From NCBI RefSeq assembly GCF_030704535.1, contig NC_081811.1, positions 3,364,501-3,428,500 on the forward strand: a DNA stretch of 64,000 nucleotides, in the 5' to 3' direction. This DNA comes from Vitis vinifera (Eukaryota > Streptophyta > Magnoliopsida > Vitales > Vitaceae). The notes under the pieces were generated by a model that did no database searches, had not been told where the DNA came from, and was given only the letters and a program-made list of their open reading frames with translations. Of this stretch, positions 24,725 to 36,486 are shown piece after piece. A program made the translations under genes and the position numbers. How positions within the stretch are numbered: the stretch's first letter is position 1; the number at the start of each line of letters is the position of its first letter.

Positions 24725-27700
24725 ATGGTACGTTCCTGATGATTACTTCCGTTTGGTTGCTGAGAAATGGAAAGATAATTTTGAAATATTGTTTTCTGCT
24801 GTTTTTTGATTTAATGATATGAGAGGAATTTAACACGAACAAAAGGCTCCATAAGAAGATTCAATATTTTTACTTAATTTATGTATTTATGCGCTTCTCA
24901 GTATCCAGATGGAGCATTAGGGTTTTCTTTTGGTTCAATTGTTGGTTTTGGTGTTTTCACTAACTTGATTCTTGTCGCCGCAGCTTCCTCTCTCCCTATT
25001 GAAAACTGCGCAAGGGCATCCTATGGTAAGTGTTTTATCTTTGTATGGGTGATTTTCAATTTGCAATCAATCTCCTTGGGATCCATTTCTTTTCGGGAAA
25101 ATGTTTTCCTCTAGAAAATTCCTTCTTTTTTAGGGCTCTATTGTCCCAATCTGTATTTTGTTGTGAAGTTCTCCTCTGATAAATTTTGGAAAAAAAAAAA
25201 ACATCTCCTCACACTAGAATTTTTTAAATTTTCTTGTCAAGGATTTTCATGAATAACCTCAGATGAAAACAAGCAGAGCCTCGATGTAAAATTTTCTTTA
25301 AGAGTTAGCATCTCACTTCGTGACCTGTAACTTATACTGCTTGTATGTTGTGATAGTTGGTGGAGCTTAAAAATGGAGAAACTTACAATGGGCATTTGGT
25401 TAACTGTGATACTTGGATGAACATTCATCTTCGGGAAGTTATCTGTACCTCAAAAGTAATCAACTCTTTAATTGACTGTTCTTGTTTGTTGTTTACTTCT
25501 TATTTACCTTGACAGTTCTTGTTTGCTCTTCAAATTCATGTTTCATCCGATTTAATGTAGGATGGAGATAGGTTTTGGAGAATGCCTGAGTGCTACATCC
25601 GTGGGAATACAATTAAATATCTTCGAGTTCCTGATGAGGTATGTCTGAAATCTTCCTCACATGTTTAAGCTAAATCTATGACCTTACAGTGCATTCTTGT
25701 TACGTTCTTTGCTTAGTTGTCTTTTGGTCCTATTTTGTATACTTATTTTCTCCTTCGACCTAGTGGAATTCATCTAAAAATTTTTACACCATAATGGGAA
25801 TTGTACACTCATTTACACAATAATTTTTCCTGTGATCCATTTGTTCTGTCTTACACCCCTGTTAGAACAGTCTTGGAAGGACCAACTTTGCTTCTCATTA
25901 TGTTGGGCAGAAGTTTTTTTTGTCTAATTGATTTATTAATCATTGGGAGCTTCAAAAACCATTTGGTTTGAGTTTTTGGCCAATATTTGGTTTTATTTTA
26001 TTATTATTATTATTATTATGGGTGGAGAGGTTTGGAAGGATCAAAGTTGTGCTGGTATAGACTGGTGTTTATAATTTTGTAAAGAATTAATTGTTTCTTT
26101 ACTTCAAATGTATTGACTTGGGATACGCCGGTTTTTTTTTTTTTTAACGGGTGGAGGGGTTTGGAAGGATCAAAGTTGTGCTGGTATAGACTGGTGTTTA
26201 TAATTTGGTAAAGAATTAATTGTTTCTTTACTTCAAATGTATTGACTTGGGATATACCAGTTGTGAAAACAACATACTAGTATCGGCCATCATGGTTCTT
26301 GAATCAATGTGCTGTTTCAGAGTAGTACTATTTTTCAGGTGAAGGACTTGGAAATAGAGATTTAGTACTTGAAACTGAAAGGAGTGACTGATAAAAGCAA
26401 TTCTTCTTTATAAAAAAAAAAAGCCTTAAAAAAAGGTGCTTCGTAAAAAACTTTGAAAACAGTACCTGAAATCTCTTTTTGATAACTCAGTGGTTATTAC
26501 AATTTTGGCTTCAGAGATTTAATGCGCATGTAAAACTGAATTTTGCTAAAGACTTTTACAGAAGAGTGTACTTTTTTTATCTTTCTGCATGTTTTTTTTC
26601 TATTGTTTCTTCTGATGTGTTAGTGTCTATGCCATTGATCAATCACTGATGCCTTTGCATTTCAGGTAATTGATAAAGTTCAAGAAGAAACCAAGAACCG
26701 AGCAGGTATGAATAGCAACACTTTTTCAACCTGTTTCTTTTATTGAAATGGGAATGGTAATTGATCTGGATCTTCCCTATAGAAGAGAAGAATCTTTCAT
26801 TTGCTTTAAATAGAAATATTGTAAAAGAAGTCTCACCCTTTGCAGAGAAATTGAGGTTTCTTAGTTTATGACCAATTAACCTCATTTTGGTGGGACTTAA
26901 TATCATAGTTGTACTGGCCATTTATTGTGCAAATCAATTCCAGCCTTCACAATCATAGGCATCATATTCTATTTACCTAGAGTACATGTTACTTTCTGCT
27001 GAATGTTGCTCCCATGGTTCTGTTAGGTGTTCTTGGACAATTTTGCACTTTTCTAGCATTGAATTCTTTCAGAATTGCATACATACTAGGAATTTGGATT
27101 TTTTATGTGTTGCTTTATTTGGCTTTTTCAGATAGGAAGCCACCTGGGGTAGGGCGTGGAAGAGGCAGAGGCAGAGAGGACGGTTCTAGTGGGAGGCCAG
27201 CGAAGGGCATTGGGCGTGGCCTAGATGATGGAGGTGCTAGAGGCATGGGTGGAGGCCGAGGTAGAGGTGGGCCTGGTGGAAAGACAGGTGGAAGTAGAGG
27301 TAAAGCTTTTCCATTCCCATCATTACAAAATATATATATATATATATAAGTAAATAAATAAACGAAGTTTTGAGAATGTGAAGCTTATTATATGAAAAGG
27401 CTGCTACTTGAATATTCAAGGAATCTGTTTGATATTAATCATCTTTAAGATGGATTTTAATCCCCAATTAGACTCTGCCAAATGCACAAGAAGTTGAAGT
27501 TACTCAGAAGTTAAAGACAACTTGCAATTTTCTGTGGTTTTTCTGGTATTGAGCAAGGTTTTGTGGATTAGTATATTAGATCATTCTCCAAATTTAAAAT
27601 GACCTGAAGCTTTGGGAATGCTAATACATGCAGAGAAAGAATGTAGTAGGCCTGTCCATTTTTGCATTTTCTAATGAACTATAACCGTTATTGGTTGTAG

Positions 27701-27788
27701 CTTGCAATGAAACTAGCTAGCTATACATGAATCCACACAACTTACGCATCTGCTTTTGCTGACAGGTGGAGGACGAGGACGAGGTTGA
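24725..27788 (+). CDS. LSM4: U6 snRNA-associated Sm-like protein LSm4
   Basis: LSm4 is a subunit of the heptameric LSm2-8 ring that binds the U6 snRNA 3' end in the nucleus, and of LSm1-7, which activates decapping in cytoplasmic P-bodies. Coding exons: 24725-24727 (ATG only), 24984-25025, 25357-25455, 25561-25638, 26666-26705, 27132-27299 and 27766-27788; 150 residues. Residue 2 onward reads [14 protein letters not shown]. The Sm1 motif covers about residues 14-48 and Sm2 ([12 protein letters not shown]) about 61-76. A Gly/Arg-rich RGRGRG tail runs from about residue 95 to the end, as in Arabidopsis LSM4. The start codon is the last three bases of its exon, immediately followed by the intron donor GTACGT. 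Intron 4 contains a 129-bp tandem duplication. Stop codons of this gene and the WDR89 gene face each other 731 bases apart. Confidence 0.96.
26020..26261 (+). repeat. 129-bp-period tandem duplication in an LSM4 intron
   Basis: Copies at 26020-26131 and 26149-26260 are nearly identical (both contain GGATCAAAGTTGTGCTGG), separated by a T run plus AACG. A TTA microsatellite directly precedes copy one. The low divergence indicates a recent duplication. Confidence 0.9.
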
Positions 27789-28519
27789 TACAAGTTTCTG
27801 ATAAACTGAGGCAAGTTTGCCACTTTTAAAGGCATTTTGCTCCCAATTTATGTCTGAAGTGAGGGTGGTGTATGGAAATTTCGATTTTCAATGTTTTTTA
27901 ATGTGTTGGAATGAGCACAGCTGAAAAGGGGACGTGTTGAGGTTTATTCCTGATTTAATGTTAGTGGTATTTTAGAAGACAGAAAGGCTTTCTTTGTAAT
28001 CTCTGTTTTTCTGCCGTTGGTCTTACAAGGTTTTCTGGGTTTTGAAACAAATGCAATTAACCTATTACTATCACCTTATACTCTCTCCTTTTGCTCCAAG
28101 AGCGCAAGGGATCCCTTGCACTCCCGATAAATGGTTAATAATGTTATCCTAGAGTCGAAATTTCTGTACAAAATTCTTCTCTTATGCCTTAAATATCTTT
28201 ATAAGATCCTTGGAACAAAAATGATCCCTGGTACACTTCCTTTTGATGGGCTACCTATTTGACAGATGACTATTTGCCTAATAACGATAATAATAAATAA
28301 TAATAATACAATAGTAAGATTAATATGAACCCTTTGTTAAGAGTTATGACAATTTATCAATATTGTTTTATTTTTCTGTTACTACTTGATGAAAGTTTCA
28401 GTCTGATTTTAAATTAAAGGGGATACAATAATGGTACAGAAAATGCACACCAACACTGATTGAAAACTTCATGCTTCACTCAAGAAATGGAAAATTTTAT
28501 GGCAATAACACAGGCTCAC
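27789..28519. other. Tail-to-tail intergenic region, LSM4 / WDR89
   Basis: Both neighbouring genes are transcribed toward this 731-base stretch, so it should consist mostly of two 3' UTRs and their poly-A signals. An AAT-rich microsatellite lies at about 28280-28310. No open frame of interest is seen. Confidence 0.55.
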
Positions 28520-31500
28520 TTAGTAAGGAAGATGTCGGTTTTTCTTGCAAGTTCTTGGTGATTTCATAACAAATTCGCTTGAAATCCAGGATCGGTTCGT
28601 CTCAGGAGATCCATCAGAGAACCAACAACACAAGCGACCATCCTCACCGCCAGTCCATCCAAAGATGCCTTGGCTTTGGGCGGTGCCAATCTGCTTGCTG
28701 GACATGGGAAGCACACTCCTAACAACACCTGTATGCCCACCTTCAAGCACTGCTTCTGGAGGCCCTATTGCCCCCATTCCTTGATAATTTACAGGGAAGT
28801 AGCCCAAAGTACCAGCATTAGTACCACCAATCACCCATAGACGCTGATCATCTCCCGAGTAGTGACAATCAACAAAATAATTAACCTGCACAAACACAAT
28901 AGGAAAAGGTAAGGTGCTTTCAGCGCAGCACAATCTACAAAATTTTACACCAAAATGGTTTGAGTGAATTCACACGGTTTGTTAACAATAAGTTCCCCCC
29001 ACCCCAACTTGGAAACTCAAGGAACCAACCCCATATACTTGCCACTTCTCACTGTGTTCCAAGGAACCAGAAGTAAATTTCGGGTCTTGCATCTGCTTAA
29101 ATTCAGTGTTGTGACGGATAAATTTCAGTGATCAATCTTAACATGGATCTTGGATATTACCTCTTTTATCTTTGTTTGATGCTTTGCATCTCACTTACCA
29201 TAGAAGACACGACAACAAACAACAAAAACTGAAATTTGCTTCTAGTAAAATAAGCAGATTGAATTTAATAGGAAAGACTAGCATACACGATCCAATGTCC
29301 AGCTATCAGAGGCTAAGGAGCGGGCATCTTGGAAGTTGGCTTCAATTCTGGCTTCTTTCCAGTCCCAAACACTGTAAGCAGAAGCAAGAAAACAAATTAA
29401 TTAAAATTACACAGATGAAAATAATGGAAAAATAAGATGTGATTAGAACAGAGCCATATATATTATACAGCCATCTTTTCTTACAACTAGAAAAAATAAG
29501 ATGGCTACACTAAATTAAATGGCAAAAACCACCAAAAATAAGCTTCGGGAATCAGTTGGGCCAGGTCCTAAAGAAGTGGTTCTCACACTTTGTGATTTAT
29601 ATTAATAGCTTGTCACATATTAGAAGTTAAATTAAGTCAAAAGTTATAAAGCATCCCACCATACTTGTGCCCAATGATTTGTGCAGGGTGTTGACAGAGT
29701 AGAACTCATTACAATTACAAATGTTTGATAAATCAGTTCAAGTAAAGCACTTTTTCTTGATACCTTAAGGTTTCAATATGTGTCAAACACCAGAGCTTTT
29801 GATATGTATCTCCAAGAAACCCCACCTTCCCAATTGAAGTATCCACATTGATTACCTACATGGTTGTAATAGTAAATTTCTAATTAAAGGCAGTTGTAGA
29901 AAATTAAAACAAGAAACTATTCATTCTTCAATCGTTAGGTCAAACACCAAATGCATGACCAATTGACAGTATTGGACCCAAATGCATTTGGTATCAGAAT
30001 AATCTTGTAAAAGAACAGAAAATGTGAAAATTAGGAAACACAAACACTTGCAGTTATAGAACAATTATTTGAGAACTCAAAGGGTAGTCCACAATAAAAA
30101 TATTTATAAGTAATCCTTTTTTTTATTCAGGAGAGAGGTAATCCTTTAATATGAGCAGAATATATACCTAGCAATAAGCAAACAGGTAACCATTGATTGT
30201 CCGCAGAACATATATAACAAGCAATTATGATCTGAGAAGAAATGTGCTCCACATACCAAACTAAAATAAAACCTGATTCTTGAAATGAACTCTATACAGC
30301 ATCACAGCTCGCAGACAAAGCCTATCCTTTTCTAGGTTGCCTATAGATGTCACAGTTAGGCCAAAACCATACTGCTGAAATGGATTCCCTAGCATTCTAT
30401 AAACAGCCTTTGCCATGGTAAGTCAAAACAAATGGCTATTCTCCACAAGAATCATTATTGCATTAACTAACAGATATGACAATGATTTAAAAGATTCAAA
30501 TTTCACAAACAAGCAGCTTCACAGTTAGATCATTAGGACATCAAATCAATGTATCACAACAGTGTTAATAGATCTTGCATGATAAGGGAAAAAGTTCTAT
30601 TCGGCTATGCTCCACAAGAACCATTGCGGGCATTAACTAACAGATATGACAGCAATTAGAAGATTCAAATTTCACAAACAAGCAGCTTGACAGATGCTTA
30701 GAATGTCAGATCAATTTATCACAACAGTGTTAATGGATCTTGCATGGTGGAGGAAAAAGTTCTACTCGTTTCTAAATGAGAAAAGCAAATAAATAAACAA
30801 ACAAATACAAAATTACTTTCATCGAGTACATTTACATATTATAGCTGCATGAATTATTAACACAATTCACAGTATAATGCTGATATTTTACAGGAAAAAT
30901 GTCACATTTTGAATGAGAATAAGCGAGGCACGAAGGAAGAGTTCCCTATGACTTCAACTGTTCATGCTTAACAACAAACAAGGATAATACTTAACAAAAA
31001 GAACATACTCAAGAGAATTAAGACATTTTCAGCCCATATCTATTTGGTAGCCAATGTGCACTCGCCTTGTTTAGCAATAGTAGCTTAAATAACTACTCAA
31101 AATTGCTTTGATCAATTCTCCTTTTCCTAGCTACAGAATACAAAGTCATTGTCTGGTATGCTTATTGCAACCTATATATATAAATATAAAGGAAACACAA
31201 CATTTTTTAATTATTGAACAAACAAAACTGAAAATTTCATGCTTCCACTTACTGATTCCAGATGATCATCGTCATTGATGTCTCCAACAGTATCAAAGGT
31301 ACAAATCAATCCATCTACTGATGCCGAAACAAGTTTGTTTTTATCAGAAGGGACAAAGTGCACCTATGTCATAAAGTTATTAACAGTTTAGAACAAACAT
31401 ATTTCATGGATGAATCACGTGATAAAATCTAAGTATCATTCCATTTTATAAATGGATCCAACGAGCTCATCAGCAACACAAAAAATTGACAAATCTTTAT

Positions 31501-34500
31501 AGGGAAGTCATTGAAAAACAACTTCTAGGTACAAAAACTACAGCTCCACTAGTCCAACGTTGTGACAAAAATTTTGAGGCCACATGTTCAATGCCAGTTA
31601 GTCTACCATAGAGTAGCATATTCTTTTGTATGGATATGGCAATAAAGCCAAAGTAAAATTTATCCAGCCTGAAGTTTGATATGCCTAATTTCACAAGGGA
31701 TGTCAATATGTATCCAACCGTTTATATGCATACTAATTACCATTACTAAAGCCATAAGGGTCCAAGAGTTGGAACCTTATCAACCACTGAAGCAGATCCA
31801 ATTAGGGGATATTTGAAATTTTGAAAATTTAAAAACATAAACAAAGAACAAAACCAAGTATTTAAGATAAACCTTTACTTAGATGACCACCATCCTGAGT
31901 GGAATCATTTGGAAGGCAATACCATCCTCCAGAACAGAACCCTGCTTAGTAGTCCCAGCCCAATTTCAACCACATTCACAGTTAAGACACCATATGTTTT
32001 CACCCAACCTAACCAGACAGTGCAATTGCTAAAACTGTCAAGCATTCACAAGTCTGGATCTTAGACCCTCATGTATGAGGATGAAACTAGGTGACATACA
32101 AATTATTGAAATAAACCGGTATAAATATAAGCTCATTCCAAACAATTCTGTTACGACAATGCTATATAGTTTTTATGAGTGATATTTAGACCCACAGCCT
32201 TAAGTGTTCACATGTACTGCCCATGGTATTTAGTATCCACAGGCATCTAAGGTTAGTGTGAATGAATGAACTTTTGATCCAAACCAAAACTAGGTTGTGT
32301 CATCACATGTGCTTTTCATAAACTTTGATATGGTAAATAAAGAAAATAAGCATATGTCATCATCAATCTACAAACACATTGTATAGGCATCAGAAACCTG
32401 AGTAACATCATCCACATGAGAGTCCTCCAAACATGCAACCTGCTTCTTGTTCCTCCAATCCCAAAAGAGTATCTGCATGAAATCTACCAATGAGTGGCAA
32501 TACCATTTAGTGGAGTGAGTTCTCATACAGGAGCAATACACAAATGAGACAACTTTTATAGTCATAACACATAATACATCTTACAGGAAAATGATAGGCC
32601 AGTAATGTTATTCATGCATCAGCCAGGGCTGATGCATGCCCTTTAACAATTAAATGGCATCTCATGTGATAAACCAGCTACTACTCCTAAGCAAGTCTTA
32701 GGTGCCAACAGAGCTTCCCAAGAAATCGAGTTCAAAGAATCGAAGAAAGGTATCAAAGGAAGGGAGCTTATACACCTGCGGAAAATGGCTTTGAAGATTA
32801 AAAATGTAGCAATAAGTTCAAGGAGAATATGTTGGGCTACCAAATTAGGTAAGGGTCATAGTTGCTAACTCATAAATCATATCCTGTATCACATTTTTTA
32901 GTATCATGCATCTTATCTATTGTGTATTGTAAGTTATTTTACATAATGAGAAATAAACATAAAAAAAATATGCATATAACATAAAATATATGTATATATA
33001 CATACATGCATATATAGAGAGAGAGAAAGAAAGAGAGGGTAATTTTGTAAAAGAGAATAGAATTTAAAGAGTTAAATTATGACATACCATATGAAAACAT
33101 TGAACATTACATTTTTTACAAGTTTAATTTAATAAAATATGAGCTTAGTGTTCATCACAAGGTCCATAAAAATCATTTTTTTGAATTTTAGCTATAATTT
33201 TTAATTCCAAACCCTAAATAGGCATGTATTTGTCTATATTATTGATATGTATGCCTTTATGTACCATCTCTAAATTCCCAGCTTTTCATATTTGTCATCA
33301 TTCCCTATCCCACTAAAAAAAAAAAACCAGCAAAAACCTAATATGTTAAATAGAAGTCTTTATTCACCATCATTTTCAAAGCCAATAATTCAAATCTTTC
33401 AAATGACAATTCCTTTAGTATTCATTGCAACAATGCATTTCCTTAACTTTCAACATTTCATATGTATCTTTGACAACTATGTAGTTTTTTAATGTAGCAT
33501 TACCTTACCTTTCTCTTTTCATTTTAGGATCAATTTCAAAACTTAAAGTGCACTTTAAAAAATTAATATAATAATTCTTTTAAGATTTTTTTTTTTTTTT
33601 TTCAAAATTGATCTTTAGTTTAGTCTTTTCTTTTCCAGTAACCATTTTTTTGCCTTGGAGCTCATGCTGGAATAATGGACGGTGGAGGAAATGCTCTGTT
33701 AGGAAGTGAATCAAAAGGGCTTGCTCTCGAAAAAGTTGTTGATGGAATATCAGCAGTTAGGATAATATAAGCTCCTGGCAGAAGGTTTTTGGGAAGTTAC
33801 TCAATAATAGTAAAATATAAGGAGGAAGGATGTCAAGGAGAAACTTTTTTTTTATAAGCTTGATTTTTCTTAGAAACTATGAGAAATAGTTGAAGTTATT
33901 GTTGTATCTCATACCCTATCGGATACCATAATATCCGCATAACATGAGATATGGATTGATGATACACATGGATTTACACAGAAAAAAAAAAAAAAAAGTA
34001 TCATATTGTTGTATCATTGTACTGCATCATTATCTTAAGTTTTTAATAACTTCAGTAAGAACACTTTCTATGATATCCTGGTGTGCATACCCTATAGCAT
34101 CTGGATCATTTTTTCAGATTTGTACAAAGGTGAATTAGGTTTTCAATAGGTCAAGCAGAAAAGGCAAGTTTTTGGAAGATCTGTGATAAGGCTTGATTGA
34201 AGCCGTAGCCAGCAATTCCAGGAACTCATGGAATCCTCATCTAGAAGGAAATTCCCATAAAGGATGAATCATCTGAGAATGTGGTCTAATCCCCTGCTTT
34301 CACAACCTTATCCGAGATTAGGAACTAGATTCCCTGGATGTCTTTTCATAGTTAACAACACCAGTAGGGCAAATTTACTATTACTAATTTTATTTATTTA
34401 TTGTTCTTAGCTGAGCCATTGTCATTAGAATCCCTCTAAATCCTTTGGTCTAAACAAAAAGCCAGTAAACAATTTTCAATGCAATTTCAAAAAATAACTC

Positions 34501-35201
34501 TAGAGGCCATTAAAATCCTTTAATAAAGGAAAAACACCAAGTAAGACACGAAAATAGCAGCTTTTCATAGAATTTCACCAAACCTGAGATTTACATCCCG
34601 CAGCAAGAAGATAATCACCTAAACCACCAATCGAGAAACTGAATACCTCTTGTGAAGAACCAGCACTTATGCATAATACCTACATTATTAATAAGGAATT
34701 AAGAAATGCCTTTTCGAGAATAGATTAGGTCACCATAATACATACCTATAGGTGTACCAAAAAAAAAGGTACCTGGTTGAAGGTTCTGGTGTCCCAAGCT
34801 CTGATGGTTCCATCAGAAGAGCATGAATGGAGGATATGAGAGTTACCAGGACCTGAGAAGGAGATGTGGTTTATAGTGGTAGAGTGACCTCGGCACTCCC
34901 CCAGGTACTGACCAGTCACCGGCGAGTAGAGCTTCACTGCGTTTGTCGACAGCGACACCGCCATCGCCGTCCAATCATCCCTTTGAGAAAAGAAATCAAA
35001 TCAGTTGCAATCACAACCGCGTTTGATTTCCGAGGGAAAAAAAACAAAAGAAAGAAAGAATCTTCACCTAGCGACGATTTGGAAAACGTAGTCATCGCCG
35101 AAGTTAGTTTGGATGGAGTTTTTGAGAGCGAAACGCTTTAATGAGTTTGGATTGGGCTGAGGTTCTTCCTCTTCCATTGCATCCATCTCTGTGGTTTCCA
35201 T
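28520..35201 (-). CDS. WDR89: WD40-repeat protein, WDR89 homologue
   Basis: A single-domain beta-propeller protein of 388 residues, matching the plant WDR89-like family; its cellular role is poorly known and I do not assign one. Exons on the minus strand, 5' to 3': 35201-35068, 34980-34773, 34679-34584, 32472-32398, 31363-31253, 29855-29764, 29371-29287 and 28885-28520 (stop TAA). All introns are GT-AG with consistent phases. WD-like blocks include a GH...W motif pair (GHSTTINHISF to GTIRAWDTR), ILFWDWRN, GLICTFDT, LSVWDWKE and GRLCCWFSDGS. The C-terminus is basic (KSPRTCKKNRHLPY). The N-terminus is acidic (METTEMDAMEEEEPQP) and begins at the first in-frame ATG. The introns at 29856-31252 and 32473-34583 are long and carry repeats described separately. 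Confidence 0.93.
30434..30772. repeat. 169-bp tandem duplication in a WDR89 intron
   Basis: Copies start at 30434 and 30603 with GGCTAT followed by TCCACAAGAA. Both contain GATTCAAATTTCACAAACAA and end with AAAAAGTTCTA. Divergence is moderate, so this is older than the LSM4 and PMS1 duplications. Confidence 0.85.
32613..32638. repeat. 26-bp near-perfect palindrome
   Basis: Twelve-base arms (CATGCATCAGCC and its reverse complement) flank a 2-base centre AG. It lies in a WDR89 intron next to a stretch (32640-32840) of unknown origin. It could be a hairpin remnant of a transposon end. Confidence 0.8.
32850..34045 (+). repeat. About 1-kb interspersed repeat, copy A
   Basis: This block in a WDR89 intron matches, in reverse complement and in the same order, the block at 36955-37855. 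Shared strings include TTTAAAGAGTTAAATTATG then CATACCAT, AACCTAATAT, and GATAC-rich ends. It contains no ORF of note, so it looks like a non-autonomous element. The outer limits are approximate. Confidence 0.65.
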
Positions 35202-36486
35202 TACTCTCTCCCTGTTTCTCTGAGGTAAAGTAATCGAAGGCGAAGAAGAGCCCCTCCTGCTGTGTTGAAAGGGTTTTTGGGTTTGCTTCTGTGAGATGGA
35301 GTTCAGTCGAGAGATTTTTCGTAGCCAATCACAACCTGACGCGTCATTATTAAGGTCAGAAAGCTCCCTCGATCCTTTCTGATGTTAATGTGGCGAAATC
35401 TTATTGGCTTTTGCACCACTCAAAGTCAGCAGTACGGAGTATGGCCCAGGGCCCCAGAGACTCCGAGAGGAAAACGAGGAAAAACGAAAAAGACATTAGG
35501 CCTGTTACTTCAACATTGGGTTTGAGAGAAGCTTTCAATCCCAAGCCAAGCCAAGCCAACCCAACCGGGCTCATAATCTTGGGGTTGGCCCTTGACAGGA
35601 GACTAACAACCCAAAGTCAGTTTGTCAACCCACCCGTCGTAGAAAATATTAACCAAATGAGTATGATTAAATGAAATATATTACTTGTAATAATTTAAAA
35701 TTTTGATGGGATGAGTCAAGTCTGTATCATATGAAATTTGATAATAAAAAAAATACTGCTGATACTGGACTCAAGCCATTTCAAAATTGATTCGAATGAT
35801 ATTTATTTCAAAAGCCCTATAAATACTTATAAACACGTCCGGTAATAGCATATTACCACCTTTCCCTGAGGCCTGGAACAGGAGTCATAAAAAGAACAGG
35901 CCAAAAAGCACTGAAATTTACCACTTCTATGGCAGCACTCTGTATTGGTTACCATCAACTGGGAAATTAGAACACAGACAAGACTGACCTTTGAAAGCTA
36001 TATCCAAGCTGAGGATCCTAACCAAACTTTGCTTCACCCAGTAAGGGAACCTCCAAATTGTGGGTTGCACCACTCATAAACCCTTCATCCCAGCGTCAGT
36101 GGACCTTATTTCCCTACTTGTAAACTTCCTCAACACAGCATAGAGAATGATTACACACCATGAAAGGGATTATAACCAAATGCGCTACATTTTGCTGTTG
36201 ATAATGGAAGATAGAAACCGCAAACAAGAAGCAGCAAGCTCATGCATGTGGGTAAAAAAATTTGATAACACACTGACATCCATATGCCCCACCTGGCATT
36301 ATCATCCCATGAAACCCTGAACTAAAAATACATCATCCTAAAGTTAAAACATAGAATGTTTTTTGTTTTCTTCTTCCTGTATAGAGGGCAGGAAAGAGTG
36401 GGAGACACTGAGGTCCTCTGGGTTAGGAAAAATGCAAGCATTGATCTACCCCACAGTACAAAGCGAAAGGTTGACTGCATGATAAA
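35202..36486. other. Intergenic: WDR89 promoter and p23 3' flank
   Basis: The half near 35202-35600 should contain the WDR89 promoter (minus strand). It has GGCCC-type motifs, ATGGCCCAGGGCCCC at about 35442-35456 and TTGGCCC at about 35585-35591, and a run of CAAGC/CAACC repeats near 35550-35570. The part from about 35860 to 36486 is likely p23 3' UTR. No additional gene is seen. Confidence 0.5.
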
